Shown: positions 23,311 to 31,584, numbered from the stretch's first letter. The stretch: DNA of 44,742 nt from Acidimicrobiia bacterium (GCA_947476745.1 CANJRG010000026.1:1-44742); one strand, 5' to 3'. Numbers and translations are program-made. The notes: generated from the sequence alone by a model not told the origin.

Positions 23311-23577
23311 ATGACCATACCCGCTGGTACATCCCGCAGCGCTGGGAACGGCTTTCGTCCCAACGGCAGGCAGATCTGCGCCGGCGCGTTGGGCCTGGTG
23401 ACCTTGATCTTCCTGCTGCAGAACCGTGAACGCGTCTCGGTGCACGTTCTCGGCTTCGAGGCCAACCTCCCGATCTGGGGTGTGCTGGGCCTGGTCCTGG
23501 CCACAGGCATCGCCATCGGCTACCTGCTAGCCGGACGGCGGCAGCGGCGGCGGCGCTCAGCGGCGCGGCGGGTCTGA
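23311..23577 (+). CDS. LapA-domain (DUF1049) small membrane protein
   Basis: 88 aa. After about 20 polar residues come two helices, ICAGALGLVTLIFLLQNRE and LPIWGVLGLVLATGIAIGYL. The FLLQNRERVSVHVLGFEANLP stretch between them is the LapA pattern (N-R-E then V-x-F/V-L). The tail is Arg-rich and cytoplasmic. LapA-family proteins are thought to help assemble lipopolysaccharide in Gram-negatives; the role in actinobacteria is unknown. No clear ribosome binding site precedes ATG 23311. Its 3' end overlaps the convergent MBL gene by 21 bp. Confidence 0.75.
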   Translation: MTIPAGTSRSAGNGFRPNGRQICAGALGLVTLIFLLQNRERVSVHVLGFEANLPIWGVLGLVLATGIAIGYLLAGRRQRRRRSAARRV

Positions 23578-24369
23578 CCCGTCCACCCGCACCGACTCGC
23601 CGGGCAGGCACAGCGAGAACCGGTCGCGAAGACGGCTGGACTCCAACGACCGGCGTAGCTGCTCGGCCGGCGTGTCGAGCCAGCGGGGCGGCCCCGGCCG
23701 TAGCCGAAGGGGGCTGAACGTGCCCCAGTGGATCGGCACCACCAACCCGGGATCGATGCGTTCTGCCGCGGTAACCGCCCGCAGCGGGTCGAGATGGCCC
23801 GTTCCGAGGGTCGGACCCCAGCCCCAGATCGGCAACAGCGCCACCTCGACGCCTCGTAGCTCTGCCATCTCCGGCATCAGGTCCGTGTCACCGGCGAAGT
23901 AGACCGAGCCGTCCCCGCTTCCAATGACGAACCCGAGGGGGGCCGCCCGGACCCGGCTGTGCGGGCCACGCCGGTCGCGATGCAGGGCGGGAACGGCCAG
24001 GACCTGAACCGCACCGATGTCGAGGTGTTCGCCGACCGACAGTTCCTCGACACGTTCGATGCCACGGCTTCGCAGCCAGGCGCCGGCACCGCGCGGGACC
24101 ACCACGAGGGTGTGGGTCCCGAGTTGCCGCAGCGAGCGCAGATGCAGGTGGTCAACGTGGAGATGCGAGATGAGCACGGCGTCGATGGTGGACAGATCGA
24201 CCTCGGCGCCGCTTCGACGCCGGCGCAGATGCGCCACCCGGTCGGTCAGCAGCGGGTCGGTGAGCAGCCGTACCCCGGCCAGCTCGACCAGCACCGTCGC
24301 ATGCCCGATCCACGTGACCTGCGCTGGTCGGCTTGCACCGTCGTGGACCTGCAGGACCTCGTTCGTCAC
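23557..24369 (-). CDS. UlaG-like MBL-fold metal-dependent hydrolase
   Basis: 270 aa from GTG 24369, chosen because a TAGCCT box ends 8 bases upstream and the domain begins at once (VTWIGHATVLVEL). Metal motifs are SHLHVDHLH, the conserved YFAGDTDLMPE with the bridging Asp, and a late IHWGTF histidine. This is the COG2220 (UlaG/RomA/NAPE-PLD) branch, whose members hydrolyse lactone phosphates, phospholipids or related esters; the substrate here is unknown. Longer forms upstream add about 86 residues that overlap the divergent oxidoreductase start and are not protein-like. It overlaps the LapA-like gene at its 3' end. Confidence 0.85.
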   Translation of the reverse strand: MTNEVLQVHDGASRPAQVTWIGHATVLVELAGVRLLTDPLLTDRVAHLRRRRSGAEVDLSTIDAVLISHLHVDHLHLRSLRQLGTHTLVVVPRGAGAWLRSRGIERVEELSVGEHLDIGAVQVLAVPALHRDRRGPHSRVRAAPLGFVIGSGDGSVYFAGDTDLMPEMAELRGVEVALLPIWGWGPTLGTGHLDPLRAVTAAERIDPGLVVPIHWGTFSPLRLRPGPPRWLDTPAEQLRRSLESSRLRDRFSLCLPGESVRVDGSDPPRR

Positions 24370-24377
24370 CGATGGGA

Positions 24378-24383
24378 AGGCTA
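24378..24383 (-). promoter_or_regulatory. -10 box (TAGCCT), near-leaderless GTG start
   Basis: Minus-strand TAGCCT ends 8 bases before the GTG at 24369 and is the main reason for choosing that start. Confidence 0.45.
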
Positions 24384-24456
24384 CCGACTGGGTTTCCGTT
24401 CGCCGGATCGCTCCCGCCAGCGGCGCTCGCTGCAGATGGCTCCGGCACTGACGGGG

Positions 24457-24462
24457 TATCGT
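24457..24462 (+). promoter_or_regulatory. -10 box (TATCGT), leaderless start
   Basis: TATCGT ends 7 bases before the ATG at 24470. Confidence 0.5.
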
Positions 24463-24469
24463 GCGGCCC

Positions 24470-25327
24470 ATGGTGCAGTTCGGTGTGAACATCTTCCCCA
24501 CGGACAAGTCGATCAACCCGCTGGTGGTGGCCCAGGAGGCCGAAGCCCGCGGGTTCGAGTCGATCTGGTTTCCGGAACACAGCCACATCCCGACCAGCCG
24601 GGTGACCCCCTGGGGCGGCAACCCCAAGGCGCCGCCGCTGCCGGAGGAGTACTGGCGGACTTACGATCAGTTCGTGGCCCTGGGCATGGCCGCCGCGGTC
24701 ACCAAGACCATCAAGGTCGGCACCGGCATCACGCTGGTGGCGCAGCGCGACGCGATCTGGATGGCCAAGGAGGTGGCCTCGGTCGACGCGCTGTCGGGCG
24801 GGCGTCTCCTGTTCGGCATCGGGTACGGCTGGAACCGTGAGGAACTGGCCCACCACGGCGTCAGTTACCGCGACCGCCGGGCCGTGCTGCGGGAGAAGAT
24901 CCTGGCCATGAAGGAGATCTGGACCAACGACGAGGCCGAGTTCCACGGTACCCATGTCGACTTCTCGCCGATCTGGTCGTGGCCGAAGCCCGCCACCAAG
25001 CCGCACCCGCCGATCATCCTCGGCGGTTCGGCCGGCCCGAAGACCATGGCCGACATCGTCGAGTTCTGCGACGGGTTCATGCCCATCAGCGGCCGATACG
25101 ACATCGCCGAGCAGATCACGCAGATCCGTCGTATGGCCGAGGACGCGGGCCGTGATCCGGCCAGCATCGAGTTCGGCCAGTTCGGCACGCCGGCGAAGCC
25201 CGAGATCGTCGAGCAGATGATCGAGGTCGGCCTCAGCCGGGTCGTGTTCAGCCTTCCCTCGGCCGGTGACGACAAGGTCCTGCCGCTACTCGACCGCTAC
25301 GCCGAGCTCGCCGGCCGTTACGCCTGA
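24470..25327 (+). CDS. LLM class F420-dependent oxidoreductase
   Basis: 285 aa, a luciferase-like TIM barrel. It opens VQFGVNIFPTDKSINP; FESIWFPEHSHIP, KVGTGITLVAQRD, GRLLFGIGYGWNREEL and HPPIILGGSAGPK are the standard core segments of the TIGR03619-type F420 oxidoreductase group. Such enzymes move hydride between reduced deazaflavin F420 and an organic substrate; the substrate is not predictable. ATG 24470 has a leaderless TATCGT box. The DUF3445 gene starts 44 bp downstream, another oxidative enzyme family, so a shared demethylation or degradation pathway is possible. Confidence 0.88.
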   Translation: MVQFGVNIFPTDKSINPLVVAQEAEARGFESIWFPEHSHIPTSRVTPWGGNPKAPPLPEEYWRTYDQFVALGMAAAVTKTIKVGTGITLVAQRDAIWMAKEVASVDALSGGRLLFGIGYGWNREELAHHGVSYRDRRAVLREKILAMKEIWTNDEAEFHGTHVDFSPIWSWPKPATKPHPPIILGGSAGPKTMADIVEFCDGFMPISGRYDIAEQITQIRRMAEDAGRDPASIEFGQFGTPAKPEIVEQMIEVGLSRVVFSLPSAGDDKVLPLLDRYAELAGRYA

Positions 25328-26014
25328 CCGGGCGGGCACCGGCGCAACGACGCTGAAGAACCCGGGAGTTCGTGCCGGTGCCCCTAGATCCCGATCGTTA
25401 CCGCCTCGACGAGGCGGCGTACCGCAACGCCGACCACCCCTGGCTCACCGAGCTCGCCGTGGTCGTCGGGGCGGTCGGTCCGCCCTTTCACCGGATGGGG
25501 ACTCGGGCGATCGGCGAAGCGGACTGGCTGCTTTCCGACGCCCATCGCGACTGCGAGCTGGCGCTGCGTCGGCAGTTCGTTGCGGATGGCCTCGACGAGG
25601 TCTTCGCGAGCACGGCCGATGCCTACGACGCCGGTGAGGAAGCCGCGTCGGTGGTGATCGAGTGGCTGGCCCGACACCGGCCCGTCGCGGACCTCCCCGA
25701 CGCGCCGGACGACGGTGCCGGCGAGGACCGTGCGGACGAGGACGGGGCGGTCGCCGATCATCCCCTCGTACGGGCCGGGCTGCAGGTCCAGGAAGACCTG
25801 TGCCTGATGCCGCGCGACGAAACGAGCTGGCGACTCACCGCCAGGCTGGTGTGTTTCCCCACCTACTGGCGGCTCGGGGAGAAGATGGGCCGGTCCCAGG
25901 GCACGATCCGCGGGCCGGTGCCCCACTATGCCGACGAGCTGTCGGACCGGGTGGGCCTGTTCTTCGACCGGCTCGCTCCGGACCGGATCGTGGCCCGGCG
26001 CAATCGGGGCTTCT

Positions 26015-26027
26015 CCCCCCCCCCCCC
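26015..26027 (+). repeat. C13 homopolymer at the DUF3445 frameshift
   Basis: Thirteen consecutive C (26015-26027) inside the DUF3445 gene, encoding a proline run at the exact place where the protein changes frame. Confidence 0.9.
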
Positions 26028-26184
26028 AATCCCCTGCTGTTCGTGCCCCATCCCATACCGAATGGTGTGGAGCTCAGCTACGCACCGGAACGACTGTGGC
26101 TGCGCAGCGAACGCCAGACGTTGCGTCGTCTCCCGCGCAGCGGAGCGGTGCTGTTCACGATCAAGGTGCAGCTGGCACCGGTCA

Positions 26185-26219
26185 CTGAGCTCACCGAACG
26201 GCCTGAGCTCACCGAACGG
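26185..26219 (+). repeat. 17-bp direct repeat with 18-bp period
   Basis: CTGAGCTCACCGAACGG at 26185-26201 and 26203-26219. In the restored frame it encodes TELTERPELTER, so it is in phase and does not break the gene. Confidence 0.85.
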
Positions 26220-26404
26220 TTGCTCGCGATGATGGAAAGCCGGAGTCCCGAGCTGGTTCGCAGCCGGGGAGGCCGTCACGGCTGTTTCGCCGAGGTCACC
26301 GGCTCGATGCGGTCCATCGGGACGGACCTGCACGCCGATCCCCGGGCGTGAACCCGGGACGGGTGTCCTACCGGCGCGAGAACGAGGCCGTACGGTCGCT
26401 GTCT

Positions 26405-26908
26405 CGCGTGCTCGATCTCACCAACCATCGGGCCAACTTCGCCGGGTTCGTCCTTGCCCAGCTTCGGTGCAGAGCCCATCCTCGTCGAACCAGCGGGCTG
26501 TGACGGCCAGGTTCCAGCCGCCGGGGCGACGACGACGACGAGTACCACCCGCACGGCGTCCGCCCCTGCGCCGGCGGCAACCGCTGGATGGCCCTGGCCA
26601 GCCGACCGACAACGAACGTCAGGCCCGTTCGGCGCTGGTGGACGCCCGCTTGGGGACCGAGCACGACGAGGTGGCCCTGGCGGTGTGGACGACGATCCAG
26701 GACGTCGAGTGACTACAGCGGCGCCTGATCGCAGCGGAGAACGCCGCCCCTGTCGTGCAGAACGCGGTGTAATGCGCAGCCGAACCGCAACTCGGGCAGC
26801 GCCTCCATTTCCGTCGGGCCAGCACAGCGGCGACGTGCTGCACGGTATCTTGGGCTACGACGGCGAACGGATCACGAACCTGGTCCTTGCTGGGCAGTCC
26901 GCGCAGCC
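26405..26908 (+). pseudogene. Decayed CaiB/BaiF CoA-transferase, internally deleted
   Basis: Family pieces appear in order but in different frames. VLDLTNHRANFAGFVLAQL (26408-) is followed, after one extra base, by GAEPILVEPAG (26466-), the family N-terminus. The central 250 or so residues are missing. Then come YHPHGVRPCAGGNRWMAL (26543-), SALVDARLG...ALAVWTTIQDVE, a TGA (26710), LQRRLIAAENAAPVVQNAV, a TAA (26770), CAAEPQLGQRLHF, and after another shift SGQHSGDVLHGILGYDGERI with LVLAG, the usual C-terminus. At least three frame changes, two in-frame stops and a large deletion make it non-functional. No IS element is seen beside it. The rest of 26352-27061 shows no other gene. Confidence 0.82.
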
Positions 26909-26974
26909 GCCGGGCCATCGGCCGGCGTCGGGGTTCCCGCAGGCCGACAGGTATCAGTCCTTTCACAACGGCCG

Positions 26975-26980
26975 TAGGAT
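26975..26980 (+). promoter_or_regulatory. Possible -10 box (TAGGAT) for the CYTH-like gene
   Basis: TAGGAT, overlapped by TACGAT at 26980-26985, lies in a locally AT-richer stretch about 80 bases before GTG 27062. Confidence 0.3.
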
Positions 26981-27061
26981 ACGATCAATTGGGCAGGTCG
27001 GCGATCGGTTCGGGCAGCACCGCACGCAAATGGAAAGAGCAACCGTCAAGTTGAACCGCAC

Positions 27062-27721
27062 GTGTCGGTTGAGTCCGAGCCGCAACTGCTGGTGACGCAC
27101 GATCTGTCATTGGCACGAGCCGCGGGTGCGCCGCCGCGGTTCCAGTATCGGGTCTGGGACGACATCGCCGGCGCAGCGGACCTTCTGCGCAGCCTCGGGG
27201 CGCCTCACCGCGTGGAAAACCGTCGCGACATCTATCTCCTCGGTACGCGCCGCCACCACAACGTCAAGGTGCGTGCCCAACGGCTCGAGATCAGCGATCT
27301 GCTCGGTGTCGTGGACGGTTTCGAGCAGTGGAACCGAGCAGCGAACCATCGCCTTCCCTGTGCTACCGGTGACGCACAGCGATGGTTGCACCACGTCGCA
27401 GGGATGGACGCAAGCATCGCGGCGCCGGAGCCGGACGAGAAGCGGCTCGGCCGGCGGCGCCTGCTCAATTCCGCCGTCCGATGTGGGTTGCGCCCCGCCG
27501 TTGTCGACAAGCACCGGCTGCGTTTCGTCCTCGGCGAGCTCCGGGCCGAGGCCACCACCATGGCGCTCGCAGACGGCGCGATCGAGCTGGCATGCGTCGC
27601 CTTCGAGGGCTCGGACCTGGCCGCGCTGGTCGAACTGCGTCGATATCTCGGCCTCGAGCTCAGGCGCAACATGGCCGTGCCGATCGCCCTCGAGCAGGCG
27701 CTGCAGACCCACGAGTCCTGA
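27062..27721 (+). CDS. CYTH-like domain protein (putative)
   Basis: 219 aa from GTG 27062. The pattern of alternating charged strands is like CYTH/triphosphate tunnel proteins: YRVWDDI, then ENRRDIYLLGTRRHHNVKVR, EISDLLGVVDGFEQWNR, a basic VDKHRLRFVLGELRAEATTM and a closing IELACVAFEGSDLAALVELR. CYTH enzymes bind triphosphates or phosphate chains with paired Arg/Lys and Glu residues in a beta tunnel; the pattern is loose, so the assignment is tentative. No ribosome binding site stands before the GTG. It lies between the decayed CoA-transferase and the acyl-CoA dehydrogenase, and its sequence is intact. Confidence 0.62.
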   Translation: MSVESEPQLLVTHDLSLARAAGAPPRFQYRVWDDIAGAADLLRSLGAPHRVENRRDIYLLGTRRHHNVKVRAQRLEISDLLGVVDGFEQWNRAANHRLPCATGDAQRWLHHVAGMDASIAAPEPDEKRLGRRRLLNSAVRCGLRPAVVDKHRLRFVLGELRAEATTMALADGAIELACVAFEGSDLAALVELRRYLGLELRRNMAVPIALEQALQTHES

Positions 27722-27765
27722 GACGGTTCGGCCCCACCCGGCGGGCACCCTGCACGTGGCGCGCC

Positions 27766-27771
27766 TAGGGT
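27766..27771 (+). promoter_or_regulatory. -10 box (TAGGGT) of the acyl-CoA dehydrogenase gene
   Basis: TAGGGT lies 38 bases before ATG 27810, giving a short leader that contains the GAGGGGA ribosome binding site at 27794-27800. Confidence 0.45.
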
Positions 27772-27809
27772 CGCCGCACAACGGCATCGAGCAGAGGGGA
27801 CGACCACCG

Positions 27810-29066
27810 ATGGACTTCGAGTTCAGCCCGAAGGTACGTGAGCACATGGAGCAGCTCACGGCGTTCATGGACGAGCACGTGTACCCGCGTGAGCGCGAGC
27901 ACCACGACTTCGTGTACGACCCGGCGAACCTGTGGAAGCAACCGCCGGTCGTGGAGGAGCTGAAGGCCAAGGCCAAGGCCGCTGGGATCTGGAACTGGTT
28001 CCTGCCTGCCGAGTACGGCGACTGGAGCCCGGGTTTCACCAACCTGGAGTTCGCCCCACTGGCGGAGATCATGGGTCGCCAACCGTGGTCGTTCGAGGTG
28101 TTCAACTGTTCCGCTCCGGACCGCGGCAACATGGAGGTACTGGCCCGTTTCGGTTCGGCCGAACAGCAGGACCAGTGGCTCCGGCCGCTGCTGGCCGGTG
28201 AGATCCGCTCGACCTACGCCATGACCGAGCCGCAGGTGGCATCCTCCGATGCCACCAACATCGAGCTGCGCATCGAACGTGACCGTGACCAGTACGTGCT
28301 CAACGGGCGCAAGTGGTGGAGCAGCAACATCATGCACCCCCACAACCAGGTGCTCGTCACCATGGGCGTGACCAATCCCGATGGCCCCCGTCACCAGCGC
28401 CACTCGATGGTGCTCGTCCCCAGGGACACCCCCGGGCTCGAGGTCGTACGGGCCCTCGAGGTGTTCGGCAACTACCACTCCCCCGCCGGGCACGGCGAGC
28501 TCCGCTTCACCGACGTGCGGGTCCCGGTCGACAACATCATTCTCGGCGAAGGTCAGGGCTTCACCATCGCCCAGGGTCGGCTCGGGCCGGGTCGCTTCCA
28601 GTACGCCATGACCAACGTGGGCATGGCGCAGCGCATGTTGGACCTGATGTGCGCCCGCGCCGAGCGGCGCGAGGCGTTCGGCCGCAAGATCGGCGAGCAG
28701 TCCTCGGTGCGCCAAGACATCGCCCGGGCCCGCTGTGCCATCGAGCAGGCTCGTCTGCTGGTGTTCAAGGCCGCGGCCGAGATGGACCGCTCGGGAGCGA
28801 AGGGCGCCCGCGACTACATCTCGATGGTCAAGATCGTCGGTCCCAAGCTGGCCCACGACGTGGCTGAGCGAGCCATGCAGATCTTCGGCGGCAAAGGCGT
28901 CAGCGGTGACACCCCGATCGCCGAGATGTACGTGATGAGTCGGCTCATGCGCATCGCCGACGGCCCCGACGAAGTGCACATGAACCAGCTGGCGAAGCTG
29001 ACCATGGCGCAGGTCGAGATCGAGCACAAGGCCGGCCGCGGCGGCATCGAGTGGTACGGCGACTGA
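27810..29066 (+). CDS. Acyl-CoA dehydrogenase family protein (ACAD10/11-like)
   Basis: 418 aa. The three-part acyl-CoA dehydrogenase fold is clear: helical N-domain; middle domain with YAMTEPQVASSDATNI and GRKWWSSNIMHP (flavin and substrate contacts); C-domain with REAFGRKIGEQSSVRQDIA, MQIFGGKGVSGDTPIAEMY and the terminal RIADGPDEVHMNQLAKL. The middle-domain wording matches the longer ACAD10/11-type branch. It oxidises an acyl-CoA at the alpha-beta bond, passing electrons via FAD to ETF. ATG 27810 has GAGGGGA 9 bases upstream. Transcribed singly. Several CoA-handling genes lie in the window, but no complete pathway. Confidence 0.93.
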   Translation: MDFEFSPKVREHMEQLTAFMDEHVYPREREHHDFVYDPANLWKQPPVVEELKAKAKAAGIWNWFLPAEYGDWSPGFTNLEFAPLAEIMGRQPWSFEVFNCSAPDRGNMEVLARFGSAEQQDQWLRPLLAGEIRSTYAMTEPQVASSDATNIELRIERDRDQYVLNGRKWWSSNIMHPHNQVLVTMGVTNPDGPRHQRHSMVLVPRDTPGLEVVRALEVFGNYHSPAGHGELRFTDVRVPVDNIILGEGQGFTIAQGRLGPGRFQYAMTNVGMAQRMLDLMCARAERREAFGRKIGEQSSVRQDIARARCAIEQARLLVFKAAAEMDRSGAKGARDYISMVKIVGPKLAHDVAERAMQIFGGKGVSGDTPIAEMYVMSRLMRIADGPDEVHMNQLAKLTMAQVEIEHKAGRGGIEWYGD

Positions 29067-29103
29067 TCGACGAACGCTACTGAGCCCGGCGCGGCCGACG
29101 CGT

Positions 29104-29156
29104 TCCCGACGATCGGGATCGCCGGCCGTGCCGGGTCCGGGGCTCGATCCCCGGTG
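29104..29156. terminator. Possible terminator hairpins after the acyl-CoA dehydrogenase gene
   Basis: TCCCGA-CGA-TCGGGA at 29104-29118 and a CCGGGG/CCCCGG stem at about 29137-29154 lie in the 221-bp spacer 29067-29287. The second mimics a tRNA T-arm but has no matching acceptor. Nothing else is seen in the spacer. Confidence 0.35.
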
Positions 29157-29287
29157 GCTCGACGACGGTGCGGATCTGGGTCATTCGGCACAGATGGCCG
29201 GCGTCGGCTGCGCGGTACCGTCGGACTGTTCCGCGCGTCGCCAGCTGGACCGTCGCGCTCGCAAGATGCCTGAAAGGCCGAACGCCT

Positions 29288-31525
29288 GTGGCTCGAGCCC
29301 GTCGTCGATCCCCGCAGCTCGAACGGCGGGGCGCGGGCCACCAGACGGCGTGGTCGCTCGCCGTGCTCGTCGTAGCCCTGACGCTGCTCAGCATGGTCGC
29401 ACTGACCCTGACGGCCCCGTCGAGGGCAGGAGCGGCGGACACGACGGTTCCGAGCACCCCGACCGCGGTCAGCGCCGTGGCCGCGGCCGCGGCGGTGACC
29501 TTGCGCTGGCAGCCCTCGACCGACGATGTCGGGGTGCGGGCGTACGTGGTTCACCGAGACGGGCGGTATCTCGCGTCGGTGCGTGCCACCACGATCTTCA
29601 CCGACCGGGCCGTGGTCAGCGGTCGTCGCTACCGCTACCAGGTGCGGGCCAAGGACGCAGCCGGCGGCCTGTCCATCCCCTCCGCGTCGCTGACCGTCGT
29701 CGCCGCAGGACCACCGGCCGACCTCCTCGAGCCGTCGGTCCCCAAGGAGCTGCGGGGCCGTGCCGACGCCGCCGGTGTCACCGTCCAGTGGGCGCCGTCC
29801 AGTGACGACGTCGGGGTGAGCCGCTACCTGGTGCTTCGCGACGGCCTGGACCTCGCAGCGACCGCATCCACCGAGTACCGCGATGACACCGTCGCGGCCG
29901 GGGCGCGGCATCGGTACCAGGTTCGAGCACAGGACGCGGCCGGCAACACCTCGGGCGAGTCGGCATCGCTGACGGTGCGCGCCGAACTTGAGGGAGCGAT
30001 CGAACCACCGCGCGGCGAGCTCGCCGGGCTGCTCGTGACCACCTGGGGCGATGACGGCACCGCCGATGGTTCGGCGGGCCATCCCTTCGGCACCATCGGG
30101 GCGGCGGTTCGTGCTGCCGTGCCGGGCGGAACGGTGTACGTCGATGGCGGCACCTACCGCGAGACCGTGGTGGTCGCCCGCACGTCGGTCAGCCTGCGAG
30201 CGGTGCCCGGCACCGCTCCGGTGATCTCCGGCGCCGATGTGGTGACGAACTGGACCGAGGCGGAGGACCGGTGGTGGGCGCAGGGGCCGACTCTCCCCTC
30301 GGGTACGTGGCCGCTGGGAATGACGTCCTCGGCACGCTCGTCGCTCGGACAGCTCATGGTGGTCGACGGGGTGCAACTGCGCCAGGTCACCTCCGCTGCC
30401 GAGCTGTCCTCGTCGACATTCTGGGTGGATGGCACCGACCGGGCCTGGATCGGCAGTGATCCTGGCGGCCACACGGTCGAGGTCGCCACCCGCACCCGCG
30501 GTCTGCTGGCCACCGAGGTGAGCGGGTTCCTGGTGGAGGGCATCACCTTCCGCCACCACGCCGCGAGCCCCGGCGACATGGGTGCGCTGGAACTGCGGGG
30601 CGATCACGTGGTGCTGCGCAACGTTCGCTCCCACGACAACGCCAATGCCGGTATCCGCATCATCGGCAGCGACGCCGTGCTCGACACGGTCCAGGCCGAC
30701 CACAACGGGCGGATCGGCGCCACGTTGCACCAGGCCGACCGGGCCCGTATCGGCAACGGCAGCTTCGACGACAACAACACCGAGGGCTTCCAGACCAGCG
30801 GCGCGGCGGGCGGCATCAAGCTCACCGCATCCCGCGACGTCGAGGTGGACGGACCCTCGGCGAACCGGAACCTCGGCCACGGCATATGGTTCGACCTGTC
30901 CTCGGTGGGTCTGCGCATCGCCGATGGTGAGGCGTCCGACAACAGCGGCAACGGCATCCTCGTCGAGGTCTCCGCCTCCGCCGTGGTCACCGGCAACACC
31001 GCCGCCGGCAACCGGCGAGGCATCGCGGTCATCGAGTCCAACGACGTGGTCGTGACCGACAACCTCGTACGCGGCAACGAGACCGCCATCAGCCTGCTCG
31101 ACGGCTACCGGGATGGACAGACCTGCACCGACCGAGAGATCGGCGCGTTCCACGTTCCGCCGATCGACAAGCGGTTCGGCTGTCAGTGGCCGACGGTGAA
31201 GTGGGACCTCGACACAATCACCCTCAGTGGCAACACCCTGGTCGGTCCGGCGCCCTCCGGGACCGGTTCGGCGAATCGGGCGCTGCTCGAGATCAACCAT
31301 GTCGCGGACCCTGCCCGCGACATCGGCCACGAGGACCGGCGGCGTTCGGCCGAGGCCATGCAGGTACAGGTGCGCACCAACCGCTTCGTCCGGCAGAGCG
31401 CGGCGATGCCGCGTTTCGTGGTCGGCTGGGCCCGTTGGCCGGCATCCATGGCCGCCTTCCAGACCCTCGAGGCCTTCCAGGTCGGCACCGGGCAGGGTGC
31501 GGGGTCGACCTACGCCGGCCTGTGA
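29288..31525 (+). CDS. Secreted protein with two fibronectin type III domains and a right-handed beta-helix
   Basis: 745 aa from GTG 29288, chosen because GAAAGG lies about 10 bases upstream; a GTG at 29168 would add 40 Arg-rich residues. A signal peptide (SLAVLVVALTLLSMVALTL then SRAGAAD) is followed by two FN3 domains (about 52-140, 150-235), both with the STDDVG/SSDDVG, RYRYQVRAKD pattern. From about residue 250 come DUF1565-like TWGDDGTADGSAGHPFGTI and many short turns such as NVRSHDNANAGIRI, VVTGNTAAGNRRGIAV and VVVTDNLVRGNETAI, the ladder of a parallel beta-helix (pectate-lyase-like). Probable role: binding or cleaving an extracellular polysaccharide. No catalytic residues can be named. 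Confidence 0.8.
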   Translation: MARARRRSPQLERRGAGHQTAWSLAVLVVALTLLSMVALTLTAPSRAGAADTTVPSTPTAVSAVAAAAAVTLRWQPSTDDVGVRAYVVHRDGRYLASVRATTIFTDRAVVSGRRYRYQVRAKDAAGGLSIPSASLTVVAAGPPADLLEPSVPKELRGRADAAGVTVQWAPSSDDVGVSRYLVLRDGLDLAATASTEYRDDTVAAGARHRYQVRAQDAAGNTSGESASLTVRAELEGAIEPPRGELAGLLVTTWGDDGTADGSAGHPFGTIGAAVRAAVPGGTVYVDGGTYRETVVVARTSVSLRAVPGTAPVISGADVVTNWTEAEDRWWAQGPTLPSGTWPLGMTSSARSSLGQLMVVDGVQLRQVTSAAELSSSTFWVDGTDRAWIGSDPGGHTVEVATRTRGLLATEVSGFLVEGITFRHHAASPGDMGALELRGDHVVLRNVRSHDNANAGIRIIGSDAVLDTVQADHNGRIGATLHQADRARIGNGSFDDNNTEGFQTSGAAGGIKLTASRDVEVDGPSANRNLGHGIWFDLSSVGLRIADGEASDNSGNGILVEVSASAVVTGNTAAGNRRGIAVIESNDVVVTDNLVRGNETAISLLDGYRDGQTCTDREIGAFHVPPIDKRFGCQWPTVKWDLDTITLSGNTLVGPAPSGTGSANRALLEINHVADPARDIGHEDRRRSAEAMQVQVRTNRFVRQSAAMPRFVVGWARWPASMAAFQTLEAFQVGTGQGAGSTYAGL

Positions 31526-31578
31526 GCGGCCGTTCGCGGTGCCGGTCCCACCTACACGCCCGGGCATGAACACAGGCC

Positions 31579-31584
31579 TAGGCT
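31579..31584 (+). promoter_or_regulatory. -10 box (TAGGCT), leaderless GTG start
   Basis: TAGGCT ends 7 bases before the GTG at 31592. Confidence 0.5.

Larger units (their letters stand above)
25372..26351 (+). pseudogene. DUF3445 (heme-dependent oxidative N-demethylase-like) gene with a frameshift at a C13 tract
   Basis: The first frame (GTG 25372; a GTG at 25378 is also possible) gives DPDRYRLDEAAYRNADHP, ETSWRLTARLVCFPTYWRL and GPVPHYADELSDRVGLFFDR, the core of PF11927. After RGFSPPPP the frame degrades into Cys/Arg-rich sequence and stops at 26232. The missing C-terminus continues one frame over: NPLLFVPHPIPNGVELSYAP, AVLFTIKVQLAP, to a stop at 26351. The switch lies in the run of 13 C at 26015-26027; one more C or two fewer would restore about 326 residues. 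Either a real inactive or phase-variable allele or a homopolymer sequencing error. The family acts with heme on methylated amines. Confidence 0.8.

Noticed and set aside
26015-26027. Programmed ribosomal frameshift in the DUF3445 gene
   Set aside because: The family elsewhere is not known to use one, and no stimulatory structure or internal ribosome binding site is evident; length variation or a read error explains it more simply.
26619-26966. Minus-strand frame with CPSCG, as a zinc-finger or transposase fragment
   Set aside because: It is antisense to the CaiB/BaiF relic, and the single CxxC has no partner pair.
26454-27095. A 213-codon plus-strand frame as a gene
   Set aside because: Only its first and later parts match the CaiB/BaiF family, and the rest of that family signal lies in other frames; it is a slice of the pseudogene running into unrelated sequence.
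29130-29165. tRNA-like T-arm CGGGG-CTCGATC-CCCG
   Set aside because: No matching acceptor strand, anticodon arm or D-arm upstream; better read as a terminator hairpin.
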